The notes below the pieces were generated by a model that saw nothing but the letters and a program-made list of their open reading frames with translations, searched no databases and was not told the origin of the DNA. From NCBI GenBank assembly GCA_021779635.1, contig JAJYAH010000121.1, forward strand, positions 1-12,490: a stretch of DNA of 12,490 bases, given 5' to 3'. Made by a program: the position numbers and the translations under genes. Shown piece by piece: positions 1 through 6,094 of this stretch. The stretch is from Pseudomonadota bacterium. Lineage in GTDB: Bacteria; Pseudomonadota; Alphaproteobacteria; Rhizobiales; Xanthobacteraceae. Position 1 is the first letter of the stretch, and each line of letters opens with the position of its first letter.

Positions 1-816
1 GGTCCAGAGCACACCGGTCTGTGGTTCCCATGCGAGGCCCACCGGATTGCGCAGGCCGCCGGCAAAGATGCGGCTGCTGCCGTCGGCCAGATTGAGCTCG
101 TAGATGGCGGCGCGGCCTTCTTCTACCGCCATGCCGCTCTCGGCGATATTGCTGAGCGAGCCGACCCCGACAAAGAGCTTCTTTCCGTCAGGGCTCGCCA
201 GCAGGCTCCGCGTCCAATGCCCGCCGGGCTTGAAGGTCGTGAGTTTCCGCCCTGGCGCGGTGATGCGGTCCACGCCCGTCGCATACGGGAAGGCCACCAC
301 ACCGTCGGTGTTGCCGACATAGAACGTGTCGCCCACGAGCGCCATGCCGAACGGCTGGCTCAGTCCCTCCATGAAAGTTTCGCGCCGCTCGGCGACGCCG
401 TCGCCATCCGCGTCGCGCAACAAGCTGATGCGGTTGGCGCTGACGCCGAGCGCGTCGGCGCGTCTCATGGTGGCTTGCATCGCGTAGCCAAACACGCTCC
501 GGACCGGTTCGGCGACCTGCTGCGCCTCGGCAACGAGGACGCCGCCATCGGGCAGTACGTAGATCCAGCGCGGATGTTGCAGGCCGGTCGCAAACGCATT
601 GACCTTGAGCCCCGAGGCCGCGACCGGCATCTGCCCGTCGGTCCAGCCTTTGGCTGTCGGCATCTTGAGGGTCGGGAGGCTGCCTTGCGGCTTTGCCGCC
701 GGGACCACCGCAGCGCTGCCCCAGGCCGGCGCATGCGCGACGCCCTGCCGGCGCCACAGGATCGCGGCGGCGCCGATCCATGCAACCAATCGCGCAAAAA
801 TGCCGGACAAGCTCAT
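1..816 (-). CDS. Sorbosone dehydrogenase family protein (PQQ-type beta-propeller), 3' end cut by window edge
   Basis: Reading the minus strand from the ATG at 816 gives 272 open codons to base 1 with no stop, so the C-terminal part lies outside the window. Family members are usually about 430 residues. The protein begins with a hydrophobic stretch (about residues 10-20, LVAWIGAAAIL) that could be a signal peptide or membrane anchor, so a periplasmic location is likely. The propeller part follows: 'GLQHPRWIYVLPDGGVLVAE' (78-97), an Asp-rich calcium-type loop 'DADGDG' (135-140), 'GGHWTRSLLASPDGKKLFVG' (198-217) and 'GGLRNPVGLAW' (253-263). The RNPxGLA and SPDGKKLFVG blocks are typical of soluble glucose/sorbosone dehydrogenases that oxidise sugars or aldoses with PQQ. 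An AGGGG ribosome binding site sits just upstream (about 822-826). It lies downstream of the hydratase on the same strand, but a 176-base gap with a palindrome argues against tight coupling. Substrate is unknown; the family call is solid. Confidence 0.88.
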   Translation of the reverse strand, partial: MSLSGIFARLVAWIGAAAILWRRQGVAHAPAWGSAAVVPAAKPQGSLPTLKMPTAKGWTDGQMPVAASGLKVNAFATGLQHPRWIYVLPDGGVLVAEAQQVAEPVRSVFGYAMQATMRRADALGVSANRISLLRDADGDGVAERRETFMEGLSQPFGMALVGDTFYVGNTDGVVAFPYATGVDRITAPGRKLTTFKPGGHWTRSLLASPDGKKLFVGVGSLSNIAESGMAVEEGRAAIYELNLADGSSRIFAGGLRNPVGLAWEPQTGVLWT

Positions 817-933
817 GTCATTCCCCTGTTGATCGCGCGCACCCTATCCGACGCCAACGCGCGTTAAAACCCTGTCGCCGACATGCCAACTCGTTGGTTC
901 GCTCGAGTCATTACTGCTTCTGCTGTGGCTGCG

Positions 934-961
934 TCCTTCGAGACGCGGGCGTCTCGAAGGA
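934..961. repeat. Perfect 12-bp inverted repeat (palindromic intergenic element or terminator)
   Basis: TCCTTCGAGACG (934-945) is followed by the four bases cggg and the exact reverse complement CGTCTCGAAGGA (950-961). It lies between the hydratase stop (993) and the sorbosone dehydrogenase start (816). No T-run follows on either strand, so a simple intrinsic terminator is not well supported. The core 'tccttcgagac' resembles a short palindromic element I remember as dispersed through Bradyrhizobium-type genomes; that match is from memory and not verified. A hairpin in the hydratase transcript that stops or stabilises it is also possible. Confidence 0.7.
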
Positions 962-992
962 TGAAGCCAATGAAGTGGAAAATGTTCTCGCA

Positions 993-1796
993 TCAGCGAG
1001 CGCTTGCGGCCTCGCCGACCCGCACCTCGACAAAGCCGATCGGCTCCAGGTCAAAGCGATAATTCGCGTCTTGCTCCGGAAATACCGTCTTCATGACGCT
1101 TCCGGTCATCACCACCTGACCGGCCTTCAGCCCCACGCCCCGCGAAGCGAGCTGCGTGGCCAGCCATGCGACCGAATGGAACGGATGCCCGAGAATGTCG
1201 CGCCCATGCCCTTCGCCGATCGCGGCGCGGTCCCTCGTGGCGCGCCCCAGCACGCTTTCCAGATCGGGCCATGTCGTTGCAAATTCCGACAGCACGATGC
1301 CGCCGTTCCAGGAATTGTCCGCGACCAGCGTGAGCACATCGAGGTTGGCGTAGTCCGCGCTTCGATCGTCGACCAGTTCGATGGCGGCGCCGACACCGCC
1401 GATATGCGCACCGATCGTCTCGGCGGTATGTGGAATGTCCGTGACCGGAACGTCCGATTGGATGCGGACCGCGATTTCGAATTCCAGACCGAGCCGGCCG
1501 AAATCCGAACGCCGCACCGTCGCGCCGGATTGGTGCACGCGTTTTGTGAGGACGACCCCTGCGATGGGGTGGTCAATGCCGCAAAACGCCTGCATCGCCG
1601 CCGACGTCAGCCCGACCTTGTAACCCGCATCTCCGCCGTGCGCGTGGCGCAGAAGCGCAACGTATTTCTGCTGGATATCGTAGGCGTCCGCGATCGTGAC
1701 CGGCGCCTCCGGCGGACCCAACGGCTCGAAGCGCAGATTGGCCTGGTGTGCCGCGAGCAGCTTTTCGGCTGCGCGTTGGGCCGCGATGTCCTCCAT
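993..1796 (-). CDS. 2-keto-4-pentenoate hydratase / fumarylacetoacetate hydrolase family protein (MhpD-like)
   Basis: The 267-residue product matches MhpD-type hydratases in length (about 265-270) and layout. These enzymes add water to 2-hydroxypenta-2,4-dienoate in meta-cleavage pathways; relatives include oxalocrotonate decarboxylases. The metal-binding acidic residues are in place: E105 and E107 in 'LGLEFEIAV' and E140 in 'GGVGAAIELVDDR', spaced as in MhpD. 'GYKVGLTS' (58-65) carries the usual active-site lysine region, and 'VMTGSVMKT' lies near the C-terminus. I chose the ATG at 1796 rather than the in-frame start at 1844, because AGGGAGAG sits 5-7 bases before 1796 and the 16 extra residues are basic and unlike the family. 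Expected to be cytosolic. No other meta-cleavage gene is visible nearby, so the pathway is open. It lies 148 bases downstream of the MFS gene on the same strand and could be co-transcribed with it. Confidence 0.88.
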   Translation of the reverse strand: MEDIAAQRAAEKLLAAHQANLRFEPLGPPEAPVTIADAYDIQQKYVALLRHAHGGDAGYKVGLTSAAMQAFCGIDHPIAGVVLTKRVHQSGATVRRSDFGRLGLEFEIAVRIQSDVPVTDIPHTAETIGAHIGGVGAAIELVDDRSADYANLDVLTLVADNSWNGGIVLSEFATTWPDLESVLGRATRDRAAIGEGHGRDILGHPFHSVAWLATQLASRGVGLKAGQVVMTGSVMKTVFPEQDANYRFDLEPIGFVEVRVGEAASAR

Positions 1797-1868
1797 GGAG
1801 CTCTCCCTTTTCGCAAATCTTAGCCTGCGACGGGCTGCGGTCAAACCAGGCCGCGCGAAGTCACCTGC

Positions 1869-1979
1869 TCAAATGACGTTGAAGCGGCCTTCCCTCAAGA
1901 ATGCAACGGTTTGGTCGATGGCGAGGCGATGGCGGAGAAGTCCGTTATGCGAGGCCTTGATCGTGATGTGATCCGCCAT
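1869..1979 (-). CDS. Doubtful 36-residue ORF overlapping the 3' end of the transporter gene
   Basis: An ATG at 1979 opens a 36-residue frame beginning MADHITIKASHNGLL and ending REGRFNVI. It overlaps the last 35 bases of the transporter gene in another frame. The amino acid composition is normal for a protein and unlike the Arg-rich shadow frames nearby, but there is no convincing ribosome binding site and I recognise no family. It may be a translationally coupled small protein, or the original C-terminus reached by a frameshift late in the transporter gene. Low confidence either way. Confidence 0.15.
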   Translation of the reverse strand: MADHITIKASHNGLLRHRLAIDQTVAFLREGRFNVI

Positions 1980-3276
1980 GCCATTGAGCCGGGAGTTCTG
2001 CACCGGAATCGCGCGCGCCTTCCTTGTCCCATTTGCCGTACACGAACCACACCGCGCCGAAGCTTGCGACCGCGAGACCGAAGAAGATCCACCCGATCGG
2101 AAGGCCCCCGGCCTGCAACAAGGCGACGAAGAGCGAGCCGGCCACCATGAAGGCCGCCTGCAGCACATTGCCGGCGGCAATCACGCGGGCGCGTTCGGAG
2201 GGCGCCGACCAGGCCTGGACCGCGGCGAAGGACGGGACCACGAACAGTCCGCCGCCGAAGGCGAACACCGCGAAGTCCGCCAGCATCCGCAGTCCCGCGA
2301 ACGAAGTTGCGAAGGCCAGCGGTGAAACGTCGGTCCCGCGCGTGCTCAGCCAGATCGCCCAGGCGAGATCGAGACCGACAACACCCATGATGAGGGCGCC
2401 AATCGGCACCAGCGTCAGATTGGGACGCACGTGACTGAGCTGCGCCGCGAACAACGAGCCGACGGCAATGCCAATGGCGAAAATCGCGAGACAAAGCGTC
2501 ACCACGCCCTCTCGGCCGCCAACGACCCCCTTGACCAGCGCCGGCAGCAGCGACAGCACGACCGCGCCGACCAGCCAGAACCAGGAAACGATGATCATGC
2601 CGTCCCAAAGCCGCGGCTCACGGTAAAGCGACTTCAGGAGGCCGACGGTCGAGGTCCATGGATTGGACGTGATCGCAAGGTCGGCCGCGGCGGGCGTCGT
2701 TGCGGGAATGCGGGAGGCAAAGGCCCAGGACAGCAGCGCCAGCGCGACGACGGCGGAGGAAACCCAGCCCATATGGCTGGAACCGGAGACGAACAGGCCG
2801 CCGGCGATGGTGCCGATCAGGATCGCCATGAAGGTCGCGCCTTCCACCAGCGCATTGCCGGTCGCGAGTTCGCCAACGGCGAGCTGGTCCGGAAGCATCG
2901 CGTATTTCACCGGACCGAACAGGGCGGCGATTACTCCGAACAGGCCGAGTGCGACGAACAGCAACGGAACGGAATGCAGGAAGAAGCCGCCGGCGGCGAA
3001 GCCGGCCACAAAAATCTCGGCGAACTTCAAGCGCGTTGTGACAACCGATTTGACATATTTGTCGGCAAGCTCGCCGCCGAGCCCCGACAGGATGAAAAAG
3101 GGAAAGATGAAGACCGCGCCCGCGACCGTCACCAATGCATCGCCGTGCCCCGCGACGGCGCCGTACAGCAGGATGATGACGAGCGCGTTCTTGAGGACGT
3201 TATCGTTGAGCGCCGAGCAGAACTGGGCCCAGAAGAGCGGCGCGAAGCGGCGTGAGAACATCAATTCCTTGATCAT
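1945..3276 (-). CDS. Major facilitator superfamily transporter, LplT-like (lysophospholipid transporter type)
   Basis: A 443-residue, strongly hydrophobic protein with roughly twelve predicted membrane spans. The start, 'FAPLFWAQFCSALNDNVLKNA' without its last residue spanning 11-30, resembles LplT and the transporter domain of bacterial Aas-type fusions, where AQF-SA--DN is conserved. The MFS loop motif appears as 'GGELADKYVK' (67-76), and 'FGPVKYAMLPD' follows the fourth span. LplT flips lysophospholipids across the inner membrane for re-acylation. In many Rhizobiales this domain is fused to PlsC-like and acyl-ACP synthetase domains; here the frame stops right after the transporter and no acyltransferase follows. 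The C-terminal 25 residues, after 'YGKWDKEG', look non-membranous and slightly odd. The ATG at 3276 has AGGA about 7 bases upstream. Substrate is inferred from the family only. Confidence 0.85.
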   Translation of the reverse strand: MIKELMFSRRFAPLFWAQFCSALNDNVLKNALVIILLYGAVAGHGDALVTVAGAVFIFPFFILSGLGGELADKYVKSVVTTRLKFAEIFVAGFAAGGFFLHSVPLLFVALGLFGVIAALFGPVKYAMLPDQLAVGELATGNALVEGATFMAILIGTIAGGLFVSGSSHMGWVSSAVVALALLSWAFASRIPATTPAAADLAITSNPWTSTVGLLKSLYREPRLWDGMIIVSWFWLVGAVVLSLLPALVKGVVGGREGVVTLCLAIFAIGIAVGSLFAAQLSHVRPNLTLVPIGALIMGVVGLDLAWAIWLSTRGTDVSPLAFATSFAGLRMLADFAVFAFGGGLFVVPSFAAVQAWSAPSERARVIAAGNVLQAAFMVAGSLFVALLQAGGLPIGWIFFGLAVASFGAVWFVYGKWDKEGARDSGAELPAQWHGGSHHDQGLA

Positions 3277-3547
3277 GATCCGTCCTGTTTTCGCCTGATT
3301 CTCCGGATGGCAAAGAGAACGATGGCGCGACCGCGCATGTCCAGCGGATTATGTTCGCCTTCGAAGTCGTTCATCCGACAACTCGCTGGAGTGGATGGTG
3401 ACCCGCTCGCTCAGCGGTGCAAGTTTGTTTTTCCAGGGAGACCCGTCTCGGACATCGCGCGCTGTCGTTAGCGGAAAGGCGTCCGGTGTAGTTTACAATC
3501 TTCAGGCGACTTGTCTTGCCAGAACCGACATGCCGACGAGCCCGGCG

Positions 3548-3859
3548 TCAGAGGCCGCGCGCCCTATCACGCGCTTCTTCGAGCAACGCTTCAACAAGCG
3601 AGAGGTTTTCTCGGAATCTACTGCCGTGCGTGGGATCGCGGATTGAATCTGCGACACGGCGCGCGTGTTGAACAGCGAGATCAAGTATCAAAATAACAGC
3701 TCGTATCTGTTCTTTGGTCTCGATCTGGAGACCCGACGCCCGTGCGCTTCGGGCCTCCCACGCATCCTCGACGGACGCTACGGATTTGTGCTGTTGGCTA
3801 GGCGGAACGGACGAAGTTGGCGAACGTGGCAGAAATCTGACTATGTTTGACATTGACAT
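3548..3859 (-). CDS. Small hypothetical protein, helical C-terminal half
   Basis: From the ATG at 3859 this reads 103 residues, starting MSMSNIVRFLPRSPTS. A longer version from a TTG at 3952 would give 134 residues, but its first 31 look poorly protein-like. The first half is Ser/Pro-rich and probably flexible. The second half, from 'QIETKEQIRAVILILDLAV' to 'LVEALLEEARDRARGL', reads like two amphipathic helices. There is no signal peptide or known motif, and I do not recognise the family. Only a weak AAGG lies close before the ATG. A plus-strand frame (3395-3646) overlaps it antisense but is less protein-like. It stands alone in an AT-richer stretch, with no operon partner. Confidence 0.5.
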   Translation of the reverse strand: MSMSNIVRFLPRSPTSSVPPSQQHKSVASVEDAWEARSARASGLQIETKEQIRAVILILDLAVQHARRVADSIRDPTHGSRFRENLSLVEALLEEARDRARGL

Positions 3860-4195
3860 TGCCTTGTCGTGCTCAAACAGGGTTTCGACCAAGCGCCCCG
3901 AAGACGGCCATGAAAAATAGAACCTGTCGATGAGCTGGATCGTCCAATTCAAAGCCCGCTATCACAGGCAGATGCTGTTCAGCTTGGACATCCGAGTATT
4001 TCGCGTAATTGTCCCGGATCAATGCGGCATCTTTCAGTCTGATCTATTGTTAGCAATGTTCAAATGACGCCATGATTGTCCCATTAGTGACGACGTTCTG
4101 CGGACATTTCGCCAGGTGATTTGGGAATTGCTGTAATCAAGCTGGCATATTGCCGGCATAGCATTCGGACCTTCTCCGACTTGGGGTACGCCGAC
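3860..4195. other. Intergenic stretch with no supported gene
   Basis: No frame here has both a believable start and protein-like composition. The stretch is visibly AT-richer than the flanking genes. It covers the upstream side of the small hypothetical gene (minus strand) and the approach to the broken gene at 4196. No tRNA-like fold or strong hairpin was recognised. Confidence 0.5.
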
Positions 4196-4388
4196 ATGGA
4201 TATAATGGCACATTGCCGTGCGATGGCCGCTTTCTGCCGCCAGCATGCGCAGTTTGAACGAAAATAGTTCTTTCTGGATTGAAGAGGCGAAAGAATGGGA
4301 CGGTCTGATAACCGAGTACTCCAAAGTAGCGATAGCGCGCGACAGCGGGTTGCTCTTGAACTCCCGCCAACGCTCAAGGCAGCCGTAA
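4196..4388 (+). pseudogene. Small gene broken by a frameshift (family unnamed)
   Basis: The ATG at 4196 opens MDIMAHCRAMAAFCRQHAQFE and hits TAG at 4265-4267 two codons later. The +1 frame then continues smoothly as ENSSFWIEEAKEWDGL, then ITEYSKVAIARDSG, to a TAA at 4386-4388. Removing one base near 4256-4262 joins them into a single protein of about 63 residues: 'CRQHAQFE' followed by 'ENSSFWIEEAKEW'. Both halves are protein-like in composition, with Cys, His and aromatic residues, and the whole resembles small helical proteins of unknown function that I associate with Bradyrhizobium. GGGG (4183-4186) lies 9 bases before the ATG. The larger minus-strand frame across 4034-4393 is then a shadow. 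The break may be a real inactivating insertion or a sequencing error. Confidence 0.5.
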
Positions 4389-4575
4389 TTCAAATAGAGT
4401 CAATTTAAGAACCTTGTTTTCGGGGCGCGACGAGCAAAGCAAACATGGTGTGATCGCCGTTCGCATTACACTGCGCCCGCCGCCACCCGCTCATCTCAAT
4501 TGATCCGGTGATCTGGGACAAGGCGGTGTCGCCGACAAGGCGCCTTGATAGATTTTCCAAGATGGTTTGGAGCCC

Positions 4576-4935
4576 ATGCGCATTAGCGGAAAGACCGTCA
4601 CTCGCGTCGAGCTATCTGACGCGGCCTATCGCACAATAGCCGGATTGTCGCGCACCGCGTCATCGAGCTTGGTTGATCTGGTGATAGAGGAAATCGCAAA
4701 CGCCATCGCGCAGGGCGAAACCGTGAAGTTGTCGTCGTTCGGGACCTTCACGGTGCGCAGCAAGGGCCTGCGCGTAGGGAGGAATCCGAAAACAGGCGTT
4801 GAAGTGCCGATTCTTCCGCGCCGTGTCGTCCGCTTCAAAGCTTCGGAAATTATGAAGCGGAAAATCAACAGCACCAAACCTGGCAGGCGGACGGAGGCGG
4901 CCGCTCCGGATCTTGGGACAATTGCGGCCGAATAG
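4576..4935 (+). CDS. HU/IHF-family DNA-binding protein, IHF-alpha-like
   Basis: A 119-residue protein with the full HU/IHF fold: N-terminal helices '[20 protein letters not shown]' (6-25) and '[17 protein letters not shown]' (32-48), then the signature '[15 protein letters not shown]' (50-64). The DNA-inserting arm reads 'GRNPKTG' (68-74), with the Pro that kinks DNA at position 71. 'KTVTRVEL' and '[15 protein letters not shown]' are closer to IHF-alpha than to HU. The basic C-terminal tail (about residues 98-119) is longer than usual. It bends DNA in the nucleoid and may assist recombination or transcription. I chose the ATG at 4576, with GGAG at 4569-4572, over a TTG at 4567. The GGAG spacing is short (3 bases), so the true start may differ by a few codons. 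It is probably a second IHF-alpha-like copy, not the housekeeping one, given its isolation. Confidence 0.9.
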   Translation: MRISGKTVTRVELSDAAYRTIAGLSRTASSSLVDLVIEEIANAIAQGETVKLSSFGTFTVRSKGLRVGRNPKTGVEVPILPRRVVRFKASEIMKRKINSTKPGRRTEAAAPDLGTIAAE

Positions 4936-4958
4936 GTTCCGGATTTCGGCGCGCCGAC

Positions 4959-4986
4959 AGGCCTGCTCAAAAAAGAAGGCGGGCCT
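4959..4986. terminator. Possible shared terminator between converging genes
   Basis: AGGCCTGCT (4959-4967) pairs with GGCGGGCCT (4978-4986) through seven Watson-Crick and two G-T pairs, around an A-rich loop. It sits just after the HU-like gene and overlaps the first two bases of the reverse-strand stop codon of the hemerythrin gene. No long T-tract follows on the plus strand, so it would be weak. Confidence 0.35.
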
Positions 4987-5548
4987 ACTTTCGTGCGGCC
5001 TCAGCCTCCTGCTCCAGCTGCAAAATATGGGCGCGTAGCGCATCGAACCGTTCTTCGGTGGCATCGCTGAACAGCGGATCCTTATGACCGGTTACGGCCG
5101 AAGCGATCTCCGCCCAATCCTGCGGCTTGAGGGCCTCAAGCGCGGCAGGAAAAAAATCTCGATCTTCCATCATGATGTGGCGCCGCTCGTGCGCGATGAA
5201 ATCGCGAACAATGACATCGATGTTTTGCCGAGGAATTTCACGATCCGCAAGCACGCTCTCAACCGCGTGAGCGACGCGGCGCAAGCGTTCAGCCCCTTTT
5301 TGGTGCTCACGAGCAAGATCACCGACCTTCGCGGCCGCAACCGGATCGCGCGTTCTTAGCTTGGCAATGACCAGGTCTTCCTGCGGATGGTGATACACTT
5401 CCGGGTAGACTTCGAAATAGCTGATAACCGTGCGAATAACCTCGTAGTCGGGGCGATCTCCCCGATCGAAAACCTCAAGTTCTCGCTCGAGGATGGCAAG
5501 CAATTTCTCAATATTGCGATGCTCTTTGGATAGGCGCTCAATGATCAT
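4985..5548 (-). CDS. Hemerythrin HHE cation-binding domain protein
   Basis: A 187-residue, mostly helical cytosolic protein. The di-iron ligands of the HHE fold are visible in the expected order: H10 in 'KEHRNIEKLL', H53/H54 and E57 in 'YHHPQEDLVI', H82 in 'LAREHQKGAERL', H120 and H124 in 'FIAHERRHIMMEDRDFFP', with E128 and D129 close by. The family binds oxygen, nitric oxide or iron and is often tied to low-oxygen or nitrosative stress; YtfE/RIC-type iron-sulfur repair proteins are distant relatives. After the domain comes a C-terminal helix rich in Glu/Ala (about 167-187). The ATG at 5548 has GTGGAG about 9 bases upstream. It is transcribed toward the HU-like gene and shares the terminator region with it. 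Exact ligand and role are not shown by the sequence. Confidence 0.92.
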   Translation of the reverse strand: MIIERLSKEHRNIEKLLAILERELEVFDRGDRPDYEVIRTVISYFEVYPEVYHHPQEDLVIAKLRTRDPVAAAKVGDLAREHQKGAERLRRVAHAVESVLADREIPRQNIDVIVRDFIAHERRHIMMEDRDFFPAALEALKPQDWAEIASAVTGHKDPLFSDATEERFDALRAHILQLEQEAEAARK

Positions 5549-5967
5549 GGCCGCGCTCCACGTGGTAAAAATATCACTGGCTCTCGCAGCAGATATTGCG
5601 GCAGATCAAATCGGGGTCGGAATAAGGTGGGGCGCCGAGCTGCCGACATGAGACTGCGGCGAAGCCCCGATATCTGAACAAGCGTTGCTGCCCTAAACCT
5701 CGCCACGCATAAAAGGCCACCCGCGCGCTTCCTTGCCAAGGGCTGCGATCTTTAGCTCGGTGGCAAGTCCGCGGCAAAAGGTCGCCCGCTGTCATGTGAA
5801 GCATTTCACGTTCGCCACGCGGGTCAAATGATACGTGATATCGAGCTGTAGAACGCATCCGTGTCCTGAATATCCCTAGTTCGGATTGCCTGGATCCTGG
5901 TTGATTTTGCTTATGCTGCTTTAGGGCGACAAGTGCGAACGCGATTTTTCCACCTGAGGTGCCTCTC
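5549..5967. other. Intergenic region between hemerythrin gene and the large-protein cassette
   Basis: This holds the promoters of the hemerythrin gene (minus) and the two-gene cassette (plus), but I could not place either with confidence. A long minus-strand frame (5574-5993) runs through it; its composition is poor (Arg, Cys and Gln scattered, no family resemblance) and it overlaps the leader ORF, so I do not call it. A short 5-bp dyad GTGAA-gcat-TTCAC at about 5797 could be an operator half-site but is too short to support. Confidence 0.5.
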
Positions 5968-6093
5968 ATGGGTGGCTGTATCTTAAGCGTCACGCCTGAG
6001 TTTGAAGATTATTTTGTCGACGTTACCTGCCGAGCTCCCAACTTGGCCGCTCCGCGCTTTGCGCCCGCCGTTCGATATCCACGGAGGAACTGA
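5968..6093 (+). CDS. Small leader ORF (41 residues) ending one base before the large gene
   Basis: The ATG at 5968 follows a TGAGGTG ribosome-binding-like site (5954-5960). It opens MGGCILSVTPEFEDYF and ends in the basic 'AVRYPRRN' at a TGA (6091-6093). The next gene's ATG is at 6095, and its GGAGG site lies inside this ORF. That arrangement is what translational coupling looks like: ribosomes finishing here would be placed on the large gene's start. The peptide is unfamiliar, so it may be a regulatory leader, a small protein, or an accidental frame. Confidence 0.3.
   Translation: MGGCILSVTPEFEDYFVDVTCRAPNLAAPRFAPAVRYPRRN
6083..6087 (+). promoter_or_regulatory. Ribosome binding site that decides the start of the large gene
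   Basis: GGAGG lies 7 bases before the ATG at 6095. It favours that start over the in-frame TTG at 6002, which would add 31 residues lacking such a site and overlapping the leader ORF. Confidence 0.75.
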
Positions 6094-6094
6094 G

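Noticed and set aside
693..1823. Plus-strand frame of 376 codons across the sorbosone dehydrogenase and hydratase genes
   Set aside because: Antisense to two well-recognised genes; composition is Arg/Cys/His-rich and no motif is visible.
4034..4393. Minus-strand 119-residue frame
   Set aside because: Antisense to the broken small gene at 4196-4388, whose two halves join into a more convincing protein.
5886..5925. Promoter-like TTGCCT ... TATGCT upstream of the cassette
   Set aside because: The spacing between the two boxes is about 20 bases, too long for a sigma-70 promoter, and a sigma-54 reading of the same region also has wrong spacing.
5574..5993. Minus-strand 139-residue frame upstream of the hemerythrin gene
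   Set aside because: No recognisable motif, scattered Arg/Cys/Gln composition, no good ribosome binding site; it overlaps the leader ORF on the other strand.
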